Notes under the pieces: generated by a model
Database searches by the model: none
Told to the model about the DNA's origin: nothing
Seen by the model: only the letters and a program-made list of their open reading frames with translations
Translations under genes and position numbers: made by a program
Source of the DNA: a virus
Length of the DNA stretch: 44,422 nucleotides
Strand: one strand, 5' to 3'
Virus record (IMG/VR): IMGVR_UViG_3300021499_000003
Span: 1-44,422 of that record
Shown: one piece after another, positions 32,059-41,269 of the stretch
Layout of the letters: every line of letters starts with the position of its first letter
How positions within the stretch are numbered: position 1 is the stretch's first letter

Positions 32059-32090
32059 AAAAAATTGGGAGAGGGTCTAGTCTCTCCCAA
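32059..32090 (-). terminator. Rho-independent terminator between head and tail genes
   Basis: Minus strand: TTGGGAGAG (32090-32082), 8-base loop, CTCTCCCAA (32073-32065), then six T (32064-32059). It is strong and lies inside the late operon, after the small coiled-coil gene and before the tail adaptor. It probably lowers tail-gene transcription relative to capsid genes, unless anti-terminated. Confidence 0.8.
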
Positions 32091-32095
32091 AATAA

Positions 32096-32263
32096 CTACT
32101 TTTTAGCAACTACTTCTATTTCAGAAGCTTTTTTTAAGTTGTTTAGTTTTACAAGTAAATCTTGTTTTTTTTGATTAAGTTCAGTCATTTCTTTGTTTTT
32201 ATTTTCAAGCAAAACCAAAGTATCAAAAATTTCTGCCTTAATCTTTTTAATGTCTTCGTTCAT
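32096..32263 (-). CDS. Small coiled-coil protein (55 aa)
   Basis: MNEDIKKIKAEIFDTLVLLE, then NKNKEMTELNQKKQDLLVKL: Leu/Ile at heptad-like spacing and alternating charge give a likely coiled coil over residues 5-48. ATG 32263 follows GGGAGAAAGTT. It sits between the fibre-like capsid gene and the terminator. A structural or chaperone role is possible; family unknown. Confidence 0.65.
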   Translation of the reverse strand: MNEDIKKIKAEIFDTLVLLENKNKEMTELNQKKQDLLVKLNNLKKASEIEVVAKK

Positions 32264-32312
32264 AACTTTCTCCCTTATACAAGATTATACATATACATAA
32301 AATAAATATTAA

Positions 32313-33689
32313 CTATGCGTTTGTTCTCATACACATTATAAAAATCTGTGCATCCAATAAACCGCCTACATCCGGTACAATACTTAACGATCCACTTGCA
32401 GCAATAATAGAAGCCGAAACAGTAATATTAGTTGGTTCATCAATATCATCAGCACTCGCTGCAACTGAAACCGAGTTTGTAATATCTGTACCAGCACCAG
32501 CAGCGCCATTGTTTAATTTCCAAGTTCCACCATCAGCAGAAGTAGAAATACTCCAAGCTTTAATGATTTGAATATTAAAAGGTGCATCTGCACTAAAGAT
32601 ATCAACCGCAGCCGCTTGATTTGTTAGCAAATACGGAATAATAAAAGGCACTCCATATTGTGCTGCTGCTGCAATAGTTATTGGATCAAGCTCATCACCA
32701 TTAACATTGGTTACAACATTACCTGAACCATCACAATCAAGTGTTTTATTTGTTAAAGTATCGGTAGTAGCTTTTCCAACTAAAGTATCTGTAGCATCTG
32801 GCAAAGTTAAACTTCTGTCATCAGTTTGAGAGCTAACGATAGTCATAGTTTTAGCAGTAGTCGCTCCTGCCAATTCAACCTCTAAAAATTTCGTAACATC
32901 TCCTGCATCACCAAATCCACAAGTATCATCACTTAATATTTTGTTAGTTAAAGTGTCAGTAGTAGCTTTTCCAACTAAAGTATCTGTAGCGTCTGGTAAT
33001 GTTAGACTTCTATCATCAGTATGACTTGACACTACTGTCATAGTTTTAGCAGTTGTAGCACCACTTAAACTAAAGAATAAATCTTTAGTTGCATCAGCCG
33101 TATCAGCGAATTTAACCGTAGCATCATCCAAAGTTTTATTTAACAACGATGAGGCTAAAGTATTAAATGTATAAACATCTGCCACACCTGCAAAATCAGG
33201 AATTGTTAAAGCTCCTGCTCCTACTGTTTGAGTGGTTGTAGTTTGTACAATATCATTTGCGCCTCCATCAATAGTAACCGAAGCGGCTAATCCACTTGCA
33301 ACGCCTGCGGGCAATGAAGTCGCTGGCAATGCTACCCAGTTTGTACCATCAAAATATACAATATCACCAGTAGTTTCGCCTGATAAAGTTAGATCAGTAA
33401 CATTTCCAGCTGTACTAATATCTGTAGATACTGCTAACTTTGACCAATCAATTTCAGCAGAAGCATCAACATCTGCATTTACAATACCACCGGTTAAGTT
33501 TAATTTACTATATACAATCGCTGCTGCTGCATTAACCTTTGCATTTGTAATTGCTCCATCCGCAACAGTTCCAACAGTTACAGCTTTTGAGTTTGCTCCG
33601 TCGTGGTCGTGTCCAGTGGTAAGATCAAACACAGAATTTAATTTACCAATTAGACCAGTAGCCCATTGAAATTTATAAAATGAAGCCAT
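32313..33689 (-). CDS. Fibre-like virion protein with GHDHDG motif (458 aa)
   Basis: FDLTTGHDHDGANSKAVTVG (21-40) is a motif common in phage fibre and head-fibre proteins. Then VNAAAAIVYSKLNL, followed by two tandem ~65-residue repeats ending DATDTLVGKATTDTLTNK; the DNA at about 32750-32850 and 32945-33045 is nearly identical. The C-terminal domain (FIIPYLLTNQAAAVDIFSAD onwards) looks like a small beta sandwich. Placement between cement and adaptor genes suggests a head fibre or decoration protein; it could also be a tail-side fibre. Confidence 0.65.
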   Translation of the reverse strand: MASFYKFQWATGLIGKLNSVFDLTTGHDHDGANSKAVTVGTVADGAITNAKVNAAAAIVYSKLNLTGGIVNADVDASAEIDWSKLAVSTDISTAGNVTDLTLSGETTGDIVYFDGTNWVALPATSLPAGVASGLAASVTIDGGANDIVQTTTTQTVGAGALTIPDFAGVADVYTFNTLASSLLNKTLDDATVKFADTADATKDLFFSLSGATTAKTMTVVSSHTDDRSLTLPDATDTLVGKATTDTLTNKILSDDTCGFGDAGDVTKFLEVELAGATTAKTMTIVSSQTDDRSLTLPDATDTLVGKATTDTLTNKTLDCDGSGNVVTNVNGDELDPITIAAAAQYGVPFIIPYLLTNQAAAVDIFSADAPFNIQIIKAWSISTSADGGTWKLNNGAAGAGTDITNSVSVAASADDIDEPTNITVSASIIAASGSLSIVPDVGGLLDAQIFIMCMRTNA

Positions 33690-33692
33690 GTT

Positions 33693-34010
33693 TTAATCCT
33701 CCTTATTAAGCTCTTTCTTAATCCATTCATTATCATTTTTGTATCTTGAGCAAACTTCTTTTTTATATTTGCTTAAATATGCAGCACGTAAATCTTCTAA
33801 ACTATGAATAGCATATTTATCTCTCTCGATACTTTTATAATATTTCTTCTCAATTTCTTTAGCCTCATCGTTTACCGCATCAAAATGTTTCTTTTCTGGC
33901 ATACGAAAATATTCTTCTATTTCCATATCAGGTGAAACTATTTCCTCCGGACACCATTTTTTTTTACGAAAACCAGCACTAAATTTATTTGATTTAAAAA
34001 TTATAGACAT
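33693..34010 (-). CDS. Hypothetical capsid-module protein (105 aa)
   Basis: MSIIFKSNKFSAGFRKKKWC begins it, then an acidic and helical body (YFRMPEKKHFDAVNDEAKEI, EIEKKYYKSIERDKYAIHS). No family recognised. It lies between the cement-like protein and the fibre-like protein with short gaps, so it is probably a minor head component or head-completion factor. Confidence 0.55.
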   Translation of the reverse strand: MSIIFKSNKFSAGFRKKKWCPEEIVSPDMEIEEYFRMPEKKHFDAVNDEAKEIEKKYYKSIERDKYAIHSLEDLRAAYLSKYKKEVCSRYKNDNEWIKKELNKED

Positions 34011-34023
34011 AATTAACTCCTAT

Positions 34024-34419
34024 TTATTTCTGATATTCAACATCAGCAACTAATTGAGCATCAATAGTTCCAGTGCTATGAGTTCCAACTGTAACATACT
34101 GGAACCTTGAAAATCGTAATAGTCCTAAAGGTACTCTTACTTTTACAATTACCGTATCAGCTGTTAAATCAGCCTCTGCTATTGCTCCAGTTGAAAATAA
34201 AGTTGTTGGACTTGAAAAAGTATTTTCAGCGCAAGTCTGAAAATTAACTACAAGAGATGTTCCTACTGTAAAAGCAGCATCTACTCTAACAAAGATAAAT
34301 AAATCATCTCTATACGCATTCCCTTCTGCTCCGTGATCTGCGTAAGTTTTTGTAGATATTTCTGTTCCTGTTGTAACTGCTTGAGCTAGCGAATATTCTA
34401 AATCTTTATCGATATACAT
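34024..34419 (-). CDS. Bbp16-like capsid cement protein (131 aa)
   Basis: MYIDKDLEYSLAQAVTTGTE is the family-like start, then a beta-rich body (LFIFVRVDAAFTVGTSLVVN, VIVKVRVPLGLLRFSRFQYV, QLVADVEYQK). In BPP-1 the neighbouring Bbp16 is the cement protein that stabilises the capsid surface. Size and position directly after the major capsid gene agree. Confidence 0.75.
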   Translation of the reverse strand: MYIDKDLEYSLAQAVTTGTEISTKTYADHGAEGNAYRDDLFIFVRVDAAFTVGTSLVVNFQTCAENTFSSPTTLFSTGAIAEADLTADTVIVKVRVPLGLLRFSRFQYVTVGTHSTGTIDAQLVADVEYQK

Positions 34420-34455
34420 TTTTAATTCTCCTTGTTTTTATTTATTTATTTATAA

Positions 34456-35469
34456 TCAAGTTATTTGTGATTCTGCATTTGTTAAAATTGACTCGTCAAT
34501 TTCCCTGATAGGAATTCCATCAAAAAATAAAACATTCATTCTTCCCATGTAATCAGACATTGTCAAATTAATATTCATTTTATTTCTCATCATGATTTTT
34601 AAGTATGTATGTACTGTTCTGTTCATATACATTACAGGCTTACAGTTTGACAAATTTTTTATTCGAGAAATTGCAACTGTAATATAGTCCAACAAAGCCG
34701 GTGCTGTATCAGCAGCCGAACCAGTTGTTTTTAGATCAGATACATCAATATTTGCAACTCGTGCGGTATATTTCCAATCTTTAACCGCAAAACCCATATC
34801 CCATTTATAGTGTGTAGAATAAGCCATATAACCATTACCTAGATCATCATAAATTTTCAATTTCCCTAAATCTTCTATCTCTAAACCAGCCTTACTGCCC
34901 TTTGGATAGAAACAAGTTACAGTTTCAGGACTCCAACCAACAATATATATAGACGTATTGTCAGATGCTACACCACCAGCATCAATAATTTGATAACCGA
35001 TATTTGTAATCGTAGACGAAATTGTATGTAATCTTGATTCTAAACCTGTAAATTTTTCAGGGTTTACAGTAACATCACCATTGAATAGAGTATCTGCCAT
35101 TTGTTGACCCATTGACTCAATAAATGCCTTGTCCTCACTGAATCTAAAAGCTTCACTGTTTCCGTTTAGTTTTGCTTCTGAAACATCAATCTCAGAGAAA
35201 ACTTCCAACATGCCAGCAGTTTCAGTAATCTTCTGCTTTGTTGATTTAGATTGTGGTACACCATAGTTTAATTTTCTCCAACTGACAGTCGGTAGACCAG
35301 TTCTTACAGTTGTTTGATGTCCTGTAGGCAGATTACCCTCGATATAAGAAATATCATCAAGTATCTGATTAACTTGATTCATATGTTCAACTGTTTTAGC
35401 AATCGCTCCGCTAGGATCAGTTGCTCGTACAATGTCTAGTAAATTATATTTTTCTCCGATAGTAGCCAT
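34456..35469 (-). CDS. Major capsid protein, BPP-1-like (337 aa)
   Basis: HK97-fold coat protein. VEHMNQVNQILDDISYIEGN (27-46), LPTGHQTTVRTGLPTVSWRK (47-66), LNYGVPQSKSTKQKITETAG (67-86) and FRFSEDKAFIESMGQQMADT (107-126) match BPP-1 major capsid protein closely in pattern. PEKFTGLESRLHTIS follows. Length is as in BPP-1 (about 330). Ribosome binding site AAGGAGAATTAAAA. Scaffold precedes and cement follows, as expected. Confidence 0.9.
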   Translation of the reverse strand: MATIGEKYNLLDIVRATDPSGAIAKTVEHMNQVNQILDDISYIEGNLPTGHQTTVRTGLPTVSWRKLNYGVPQSKSTKQKITETAGMLEVFSEIDVSEAKLNGNSEAFRFSEDKAFIESMGQQMADTLFNGDVTVNPEKFTGLESRLHTISSTITNIGYQIIDAGGVASDNTSIYIVGWSPETVTCFYPKGSKAGLEIEDLGKLKIYDDLGNGYMAYSTHYKWDMGFAVKDWKYTARVANIDVSDLKTTGSAADTAPALLDYITVAISRIKNLSNCKPVMYMNRTVHTYLKIMMRNKMNINLTMSDYMGRMNVLFFDGIPIREIDESILTNAESQIT

Positions 35470-35485
35470 TTTTAATTCTCCTTGT

Positions 35486-36124
35486 TTAAATATTCATATC
35501 ACTATTTTTATAAAATCTTTTTTTAGTATCATTTGTAGTTTTCCCGTCCACAAACTTAGACTCCGAAATAGCTTTTCCTGCTGCTATAAAAAACTTAACA
35601 ACTTGTACATGATTACCAACGCCAGACTTATTTAAAATTTCTTTTAGCTCAACGCGGTCTTCTTTTGGCAATAAACCCATCACCCGGCTTGCAAAAGCCA
35701 TTTCTTTTTTATAATCAGCACCAAGCTCTTTCTTCGTTTCTTTTTGTAAATTTTCTACCACTTCATTAAATTCTGCTTGATTAGCTTCTGCTGTTTGTTT
35801 GTCAGCAGCAATTTTATAATCAACTAACTTCTGCACTTGATCTTTATTAAGATTAAGATCAGCCGCTACAGGTTTAAATCCTTCATCAATCACAATACCT
35901 TCTGGGACTGTAATTTCATCAAAATTAACCTCATTTTTCTCTTCTTTATCGCCTTCGGATTCTTCTGGTACTTCATCAGTTAAAGGATTTAATTCTTTAT
36001 CTTCCGTTTTAACTTCTTCAATAGCATCTTGACTAAGAAGACTGTCGCTTTCTGCTACACTTGGCGTAACCGCTTCTTTCGAGTCGGCTATTGGTTGTGT
36101 GTCAGTAGTTTCTTGTTCTGGCAT
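35486..36124 (-). CDS. Scaffold protein (212 aa)
   Basis: Start MPEQETTDTQ at ATG 36124 has GGAGGGCATT directly upstream. The longer frame from 36178 would overlap the Bbp19-like gene. Very acidic Glu/Asp/Ser/Thr-rich N-terminal half, then NKDQVQKLVDYKIAADKQTA, a helical region, and a basic C-terminus (KKRFYKNSDMNI). This acidic-then-basic layout and the place before the coat gene are typical of phage scaffolding proteins, removed before DNA packaging. Confidence 0.75.
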   Translation of the reverse strand: MPEQETTDTQPIADSKEAVTPSVAESDSLLSQDAIEEVKTEDKELNPLTDEVPEESEGDKEEKNEVNFDEITVPEGIVIDEGFKPVAADLNLNKDQVQKLVDYKIAADKQTAEANQAEFNEVVENLQKETKKELGADYKKEMAFASRVMGLLPKEDRVELKEILNKSGVGNHVQVVKFFIAAGKAISESKFVDGKTTNDTKKRFYKNSDMNI

Positions 36125-36143
36125 AATGCCCTCCATTATTTCT

Positions 36144-36461
36144 TTATTTCTTTTTATTAGTTTTACTCGCGTCTTCACGAGCCATTTTAAACATATACAT
36201 TGGGTCTACTGCCTCAATCTTATCTTTCAATACTTCTCCAATTCTTCTTTTTCCACCCTCAAAATATGTATTATATACATTACTTACATCGACAGGAGTT
36301 TTAAAGGTCTTACAAATATCCTTAATCAAAAACCAAAGCAAACGCCTACCAGCAGGAATGTCTAACACTTTCCTCATATCTTCTTGTACTTGTGCTATCT
36401 TTAATTTTCTTAATTTTTCATCATCCAATCTTTTTTCTATTAATTTTCTATTTTCCATCAA
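36144..36461 (-). CDS. Bbp19-like protein (105 aa)
   Basis: VLDIPAGRRLLWFLIKDICK (32-51) and NTYFEGGKRRIGEVLKDKIE, then DPMYMFKMARED, match the Bbp19 family pattern of phage proteins located between portal and scaffold. BPP-1 Bbp19 gives the family name. Role in the virion is not defined. It overlaps the portal gene by four bases (ATGA). Confidence 0.75.
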   Translation of the reverse strand: MMENRKLIEKRLDDEKLRKLKIAQVQEDMRKVLDIPAGRRLLWFLIKDICKTFKTPVDVSNVYNTYFEGGKRRIGEVLKDKIEAVDPMYMFKMAREDASKTNKKK

Positions 36462-38119
36462 GCACCACCAGTCAGCTCGGTTAATGCTGTATTAGGCTTA
36501 ATCTCTGTTTCGCTCAATACTTTTGCACCTTCTACCATTTGTGCTGCCTGTTCTTGCTGTTGTGCTTGTTTCTGTGCCTGTTCTCTTTTTAATCTTATAT
36601 CCAAAACCGCTTCCTTTGATCTAGTAATCTTTGGAGATATACCTGATTTATCCGCATAAATCCTATACGCCTCATCAGAATCATAATTGTCCACTACATC
36701 AGGAAAAACTGCTAACATATTACCAACAAATCCTGCCACCTGCTCAATATTACCAGTCCCTATCATTTTTTGTGCTTGTGCAATCATTGAAATATAACTA
36801 ATTTTCCACTTGCTACCCTGCATAATTTCAGGTGGTTCTTCTAACAATTCACCCTCTAAAATTTTATCAAAAGTAATTTCGATTGACGGACTTAGTGCTT
36901 CGTTATTTATAATAGTAAGAACTGATGCCAAGCCTACCATTTTTTCATTATCACGTTTTATTATTTCGGTAGCTGTTCGTCGTGGATCGTCATTATCTAA
37001 AAACATTGTAAAAAAATTAGTATACCAATGCTCTCCCATACGTTGTTCTATTTCTTTTATGCTTGCATCAATCTTTGCAACATCAGCCTGAACAACCTCA
37101 ACAGGTCTAACAAGCGGATTATTACCTGTCAATAAATCGCCACGAGTTACGCCATTAGGGTTCAAGTCCCAATCATCAATAGAAGCATCAATCAGCATAG
37201 GAGTTTGTGCAATTAATGCAAGATTAATGGCTTTATCTTTCTCTTCGACCTGGATCATCTTAGCATCACCCAAACAATCCCAGCCCGGACTATTATTGCT
37301 ATAAACATCACTAGTAGCTGTTTTGTTCCATGTAGGCGCAATAACTGGAAATAGTTTATAGCCACTCTCAAGTAAAATATTATCATCAATATTAGAGTTA
37401 GGCTCCCAGTAAACAGAAACAAAAGGCATATTTAAATTATCTTTTTTTGAGTCGTCATATTCTTTACGCGGATATATACAATGCCTAACAGTTACATTTT
37501 TATCAAAATCTTTAACATTCCATTTATTTTTTGTATCTTCTGAAGCATTATCTAAACCAAATTCTTCAACAACCTGCGATACTGTCATTACAAATTCACG
37601 TGCCATACTATTAACTCTACCGGAATAATCATTATCAAAATAATATTCACCAATCGTAAAACCACGCATTCTAATAACAGTTTCAAAATCATCATTAATC
37701 AACGCACCAGCAACACCAAATAATCCCAATTCTTCATAAAGACTACGTAATGTTTCATAAAAATTACTCTTAGAAAATATTTTAAAAATCAAATTCTCTG
37801 CTTTTTCAAGCCATAGCCTAACTTCATTATTCTCATTTAATTCTTCATTTTCCAATTCCAACTTAAACCATTTTATAGCTGGGTTGGTCATACCTGCATA
37901 CATTCCGTCTGCAAATGTTCTAACTAATATATATATCTTACCATTGACTATGTCTTGATGGTTCTGTTCTGCTCCATTCTTAACCTCACTCTCATTAAAT
38001 CTTCCACGAGTAGGTCTCTCCCAACGTCTAATATCTTCCCAGCTATTTTCCCAATCAGCTGCATTATTTTTCATTGCACTAAATTTTTTATTAAGTTTAG
38101 TAATCTTTAATTCTGTCAT
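36458..38119 (-). CDS. Portal / head-tail connector protein (553 aa)
   Basis: Forms the ring through which DNA enters and leaves. MKNNAADWENSWEDIRRWER (16-35) and PTRGRF are typical for podovirus portals. EEKDKAINLALIAQTPMLID and DNDDPRRTATEIIKRDNEKM (the RTATEI stretch) are conserved landmarks. Gln-rich C-terminus (REQAQKQAQQQEQAAQM). Length fits T7-like portals. Immediately follows the small basic protein with a one-base overlap. Confidence 0.85.
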   Translation of the reverse strand: MTELKITKLNKKFSAMKNNAADWENSWEDIRRWERPTRGRFNESEVKNGAEQNHQDIVNGKIYILVRTFADGMYAGMTNPAIKWFKLELENEELNENNEVRLWLEKAENLIFKIFSKSNFYETLRSLYEELGLFGVAGALINDDFETVIRMRGFTIGEYYFDNDYSGRVNSMAREFVMTVSQVVEEFGLDNASEDTKNKWNVKDFDKNVTVRHCIYPRKEYDDSKKDNLNMPFVSVYWEPNSNIDDNILLESGYKLFPVIAPTWNKTATSDVYSNNSPGWDCLGDAKMIQVEEKDKAINLALIAQTPMLIDASIDDWDLNPNGVTRGDLLTGNNPLVRPVEVVQADVAKIDASIKEIEQRMGEHWYTNFFTMFLDNDDPRRTATEIIKRDNEKMVGLASVLTIINNEALSPSIEITFDKILEGELLEEPPEIMQGSKWKISYISMIAQAQKMIGTGNIEQVAGFVGNMLAVFPDVVDNYDSDEAYRIYADKSGISPKITRSKEAVLDIRLKREQAQKQAQQQEQAAQMVEGAKVLSETEIKPNTALTELTGGA

Positions 38120-38406
38120 TATTGCCCCAACTTAGTTTTGCCTGTTAACGCTGGTTGTAACACATTACCAGTTTCTTCTTGTCTACCTGCTCGCTGTGTA
38201 GACAAAAAACCTCTTCGTAAAGATAATGCACGTTTCCGCCTACTTGCTGCTTCTTTATCTATTGAGTAAGATGGAGCATCTGTATCAACCGTTGAACCAG
38301 AACCACCTACACCGCCCTTAGCTTTTACAACATTAACAGCAGAACCTAAAACCTCTTCAGTACCACCACTAAGTACACCAAGCATAGTTTTCCCAACTGA
38401 ACCCAT
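38119..38406 (-). CDS. Small Gly/Arg-rich protein next to the portal (95 aa)
   Basis: MGSVGKTMLGVLSGGTEEVL, then VKAKGGVGGSGSTVDTDAPS and SRRKRALSLRRGFLSTQRAG. Gly-rich first half and basic second half. Small proteins of this type occur between terminase and portal in podoviruses and may be minor head or ejection components; no function is established. One-base overlap with the portal gene. Confidence 0.55.
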   Translation of the reverse strand: MGSVGKTMLGVLSGGTEEVLGSAVNVVKAKGGVGGSGSTVDTDAPSYSIDKEAASRRKRALSLRRGFLSTQRAGRQEETGNVLQPALTGKTKLGQ

Positions 38407-38407
38407 C

Positions 38408-38914
38408 TTAAACCTCCAAATAAAACTTAAAATAATCAGTTTCTACGTTATTTATTAAATATAGCTTAGGGATTCTACCTAAAAGCTTAAACCCTAGCCT
38501 TAAATTACATAGCCTTGAAATCCTATTGCTCGCAACGACGAGACTATCAAATCTATTAATTTCATATTTAGATTGAAAATAATTCAAAGCAATGTCGCTT
38601 AATTTTTTAGTCAGCCTTATGTCTCTAAATTTCTTATCAGCAACACCACAATAATAAAAGCTTTTCCAGCCACTTATAACTATCCAAGAAGCATAAACTA
38701 TCTCACCATCTTTTCTGGCAACACATACATCGTAAATAACGTTCTTATAAAACTTTGAAAATGTAGCCTTGTCAGCAACATCATCAAAATCAGAAAAGAA
38801 ATAACCTTCATTTTCAATTAAATCCCAAACATCTGCAAAATCCTCGCATTTTCCACCATAAACATTCAAATCATCAACGACATCTAGCACCTCTTGGTTT
38901 TGGAATAACATCAT
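38408..38914 (-). CDS. GNAT-like acyltransferase (168 aa)
   Basis: IYDVCVARKDGEIVYASWIV (59-78), IVISGWKSFYYCGVADKKFR (77-96), RLTKKLSDIALNYFQSKYEI (99-118) and VASNRISRLCNLRLGFKLLG (127-146) follow the GNAT order of strands and acetyl-CoA helices. The classic Q/RxxGxG/A loop is weak (KKFRDIRLTKKL), so catalysis is uncertain. Similar genes follow terminase in other podoviruses. The first 41 bases overlap the terminase 3' end, so the true start may be further in. Confidence 0.6.
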   Translation of the reverse strand: MMLFQNQEVLDVVDDLNVYGGKCEDFADVWDLIENEGYFFSDFDDVADKATFSKFYKNVIYDVCVARKDGEIVYASWIVISGWKSFYYCGVADKKFRDIRLTKKLSDIALNYFQSKYEINRFDSLVVASNRISRLCNLRLGFKLLGRIPKLYLINNVETDYFKFYLEV

Positions 38915-40418
38915 AATTATTTATACTTTTCCTTTTTTCTTGTTTGAAAACATCCGCGTGTAAATCTTTAGGGAACTTAACACCCAAATCTTTATCTTTT
39001 ATCCTTGCGATACAATCCATAATATCATCATGAACGGATACAGGGAAAGACTCATATTCTTCTAAAAAATCTAATACAAAGTCTTTCAAATTTCCTTCAT
39101 AATCAATATATTTCAAAGTATGCGGAATATAAAATCTATGGTTCTCAAAAATAGGGACTAACGATCTAATACGATCATTTTTTGCTACATTACCACCAAG
39201 AGCAGTTATTGGAAATCTCCAATTGTCCTGCTCCATAACATATTTAAAATGTTCTATATCAGACTGTAACCCATATTTTTCATAACCAGTATTAAGTGGC
39301 TTATATTTTCTTACAAAATCAAACAACTTAGTAGACTTTTCGGTAAGATTTAGTCTGTCGCGTAAACCATCAATCAAATAATAATTATTGTCACTTGCAA
39401 GCGCTATGACTACCATTACAGTATAATCATTAGTTTTTTTCTTTTCGCCAGCAGGATCAACTATTATGTAATAATTTAAATTTTTATCACGTTTCTTTTT
39501 AAATGTTATTAAATCGTATCTCTCTATCCATTCAAGTTTAAAACTCATCGCCTTATCTGCTGCTGGGTTCTGGAGCATTTGGGCAGAAAAAACAAAAACA
39601 CCCATGTCTCTATATTTTTCAAGGAGCGTAGCCTTTGGCATTAAAACTGCATTACCAGTAACCAATCCGTTATCAGTTGCAGGATATATTCTAGGTATCG
39701 CAGTACCTCGATCAAGTACAATCTTGTAAGTGTCATTGAAATGGTAACGTGTCCCGATAAACCTTTTAGTTCCACCTTCTGCGCCAAGGTTATAGCTTAA
39801 AGCCAAAGCATCCGTCGTCTTGTTTATCTGATCTGTAGTGCTTACACTTTCTCTCGTTACCACGTCATCGTATACAAGCAAACTAAAATGCTTTGAAGTT
39901 GGTTGTCCATCTACTAAACCAAAAGCCTCGATCGTACATTCTTTAGGGTTCTGTGTTCTTTTCACAATAATACCACTATCTAAACTCCACTTGGGACTCT
40001 CACGATGTGGCTCTTTGTATAACACCCCAGGGAATAAATCCTGTAAAAAATCATTAGTCTCAAGCTCTCTCTTAATTTGTTCAAGGAACGCTTTGGCAAT
40101 TGGTCTTGTGTGTGAAAATATCCCAACAGTTATATTAGGATTATCTAAAATGTCTTGAATGGTCTTGCCGTATGTAATTATCGTACTCTTATAATGCTCT
40201 CTCGCCCAAAGATCAAGTCGCCCGTTAGGGTCTTTTTCAACTTCTCTACACCGGTGATATAACCAATCTCTGTTAATATCTTTTCTTTTGAATGCAATCG
40301 TAAGCAAAAAGAATAAATCTTGCAAACAAAGCTCTCTAATTGCTTCAACATCTTCATCTTTCAAAACTTCTAAATATAATTTATTACTTTGTTCTCTAGT
40401 CAAATTATTACAAATCAT
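38874..40418 (-). CDS. Terminase large subunit (514 aa)
   Basis: DNA packaging motor. ATPase: LWAREHYKSTI (70-80) is the variant Walker A with the invariant Lys-Ser/Thr, and SLLVYDDVVTRES with D184/D185 is Walker B. Nuclease: YYIIVDPAGEKKKTNDYTVM with D321, and SVHDDIMDC near 475. EQIKRELETNDFLQDLFPG is usual for the family. It starts 21 bases after the small subunit. Overlaps the GNAT-like gene by 41 bases. Confidence 0.92.
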   Translation of the reverse strand: MICNNLTREQSNKLYLEVLKDEDVEAIRELCLQDLFFLLTIAFKRKDINRDWLYHRCREVEKDPNGRLDLWAREHYKSTIITYGKTIQDILDNPNITVGIFSHTRPIAKAFLEQIKRELETNDFLQDLFPGVLYKEPHRESPKWSLDSGIIVKRTQNPKECTIEAFGLVDGQPTSKHFSLLVYDDVVTRESVSTTDQINKTTDALALSYNLGAEGGTKRFIGTRYHFNDTYKIVLDRGTAIPRIYPATDNGLVTGNAVLMPKATLLEKYRDMGVFVFSAQMLQNPAADKAMSFKLEWIERYDLITFKKKRDKNLNYYIIVDPAGEKKKTNDYTVMVVIALASDNNYYLIDGLRDRLNLTEKSTKLFDFVRKYKPLNTGYEKYGLQSDIEHFKYVMEQDNWRFPITALGGNVAKNDRIRSLVPIFENHRFYIPHTLKYIDYEGNLKDFVLDFLEEYESFPVSVHDDIMDCIARIKDKDLGVKFPKDLHADVFKQEKRKSINNYDVIPKPRGARCR

Positions 40419-40439
40419 ATTTATCCTTACTTTAAGGTG

Positions 40440-40886
40440 TCAACTATCTACTTTCGTACTAGTTTTCTCGTCCAGCACTTCGATTTCGCTATTTTCTTCC
40501 TTTTTAGGTTTTAACTGCTCAATTCGGTCATTTAAATCTATTTTCACAACATTCTTTGACTCAATCTTTTCTCCTTTAGTTGTATGATCAATCTTTTGAG
40601 ACGTTAATCTTTCAAATTCAGAAGCATCTGCATTTAGCTTATATAACGCTACTTGAAGAGTTGCATTTTCAGAAAACATCCATTGACTTCGCTGCTTTTT
40701 TTTTAAATTTCGTTTGTTTTTTACAAGTCCTTCTTTTATAGCCTCTAATTGCCCTAACTTCAAATTATAAAAAGTAGCTTCGCTTATACCCATTTCATCC
40801 GCAAGATCAAGTTGAAAATAAATATTCTCATCATCATCTAAAATCTTTAATGCTTTTGCTATTAATTCGTCTTTATTGTAACCCAT
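40440..40886 (-). CDS. Terminase small subunit (148 aa)
   Basis: Recognises phage DNA for packaging. The N-terminal helix-turn-helix is LADEMGISEATFYNLKLGQL (28-47). KKKQRSQWMFSENATLQVAL then YKLNADASEFERLTSQKIDH (about 62-101) is a pattern I know from phage small terminases. The acidic tail is typical. First gene of the late block, right after the terminator at 40914-40956. A late promoter was not identified. Confidence 0.75.
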   Translation of the reverse strand: MGYNKDELIAKALKILDDDENIYFQLDLADEMGISEATFYNLKLGQLEAIKEGLVKNKRNLKKKQRSQWMFSENATLQVALYKLNADASEFERLTSQKIDHTTKGEKIESKNVVKIDLNDRIEQLKPKKEENSEIEVLDEKTSTKVDS

Positions 40887-40913
40887 AAACCCTCTATTTA
40901 ATCTGTTTTAACC

Positions 40914-40956
40914 AAAAAAAAAGACCTATACCGAGTTTACACTCAATATAGGTCTT
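40914..40956 (-). terminator. Terminator separating the 41-kb unit from the late block
   Basis: Minus strand: AAGACCTATA (40956-40947), 16-base loop containing its own small hairpin (GAGTGTAAACTC), TATAGGTCTT (40930-40921), then a T tract (40922-40914). It ends transcription from the 41488-41516 promoter before the terminase gene. Confidence 0.85.
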
Positions 40957-41005
40957 CTTTGTTAGAATTGTCCTATTTGTTTATTTAAATATTATTACTT
41001 CTTTA

Positions 41006-41269
41006 TTACTTCTTATACAAACTATTTCTTACTATGTTCTTTCCTTCCTCCCAATTAGAGTAAATTTTTGTATCCATATTAAGAGATATCCCTAATTTTT
41101 TAACTTTTTCTAAATATTCCTTTCTCTCTTTCCTTTCATTATCATCACTAATTTCAACCATTTCAACAAAGCTATCATACAAATTTTCTCTTGTTATGGT
41201 ATGTTCTACAAATTCATTTATTCTATTTGCAAACTGTGTAAAAATATTTTCTCTACATGTTTCATTCAT
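41006..41269 (-). CDS. Hypothetical helical protein, gene 2 of an isolated unit (87 aa)
   Basis: MNETCRENIFTQFANRINEF, then HTITRENLYDSFVEMVEISD, and EYLEKVKKLGISLNMDTKIY. Helical, charged. ATG overlaps the stop of the upstream 59-residue gene (ATGA), so the pair is translated together. No toxin or repressor motif recognised. Terminator follows at 40956. Confidence 0.55.
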   Translation of the reverse strand: MNETCRENIFTQFANRINEFVEHTITRENLYDSFVEMVEISDDNERKERKEYLEKVKKLGISLNMDTKIYSNWEEGKNIVRNSLYKK

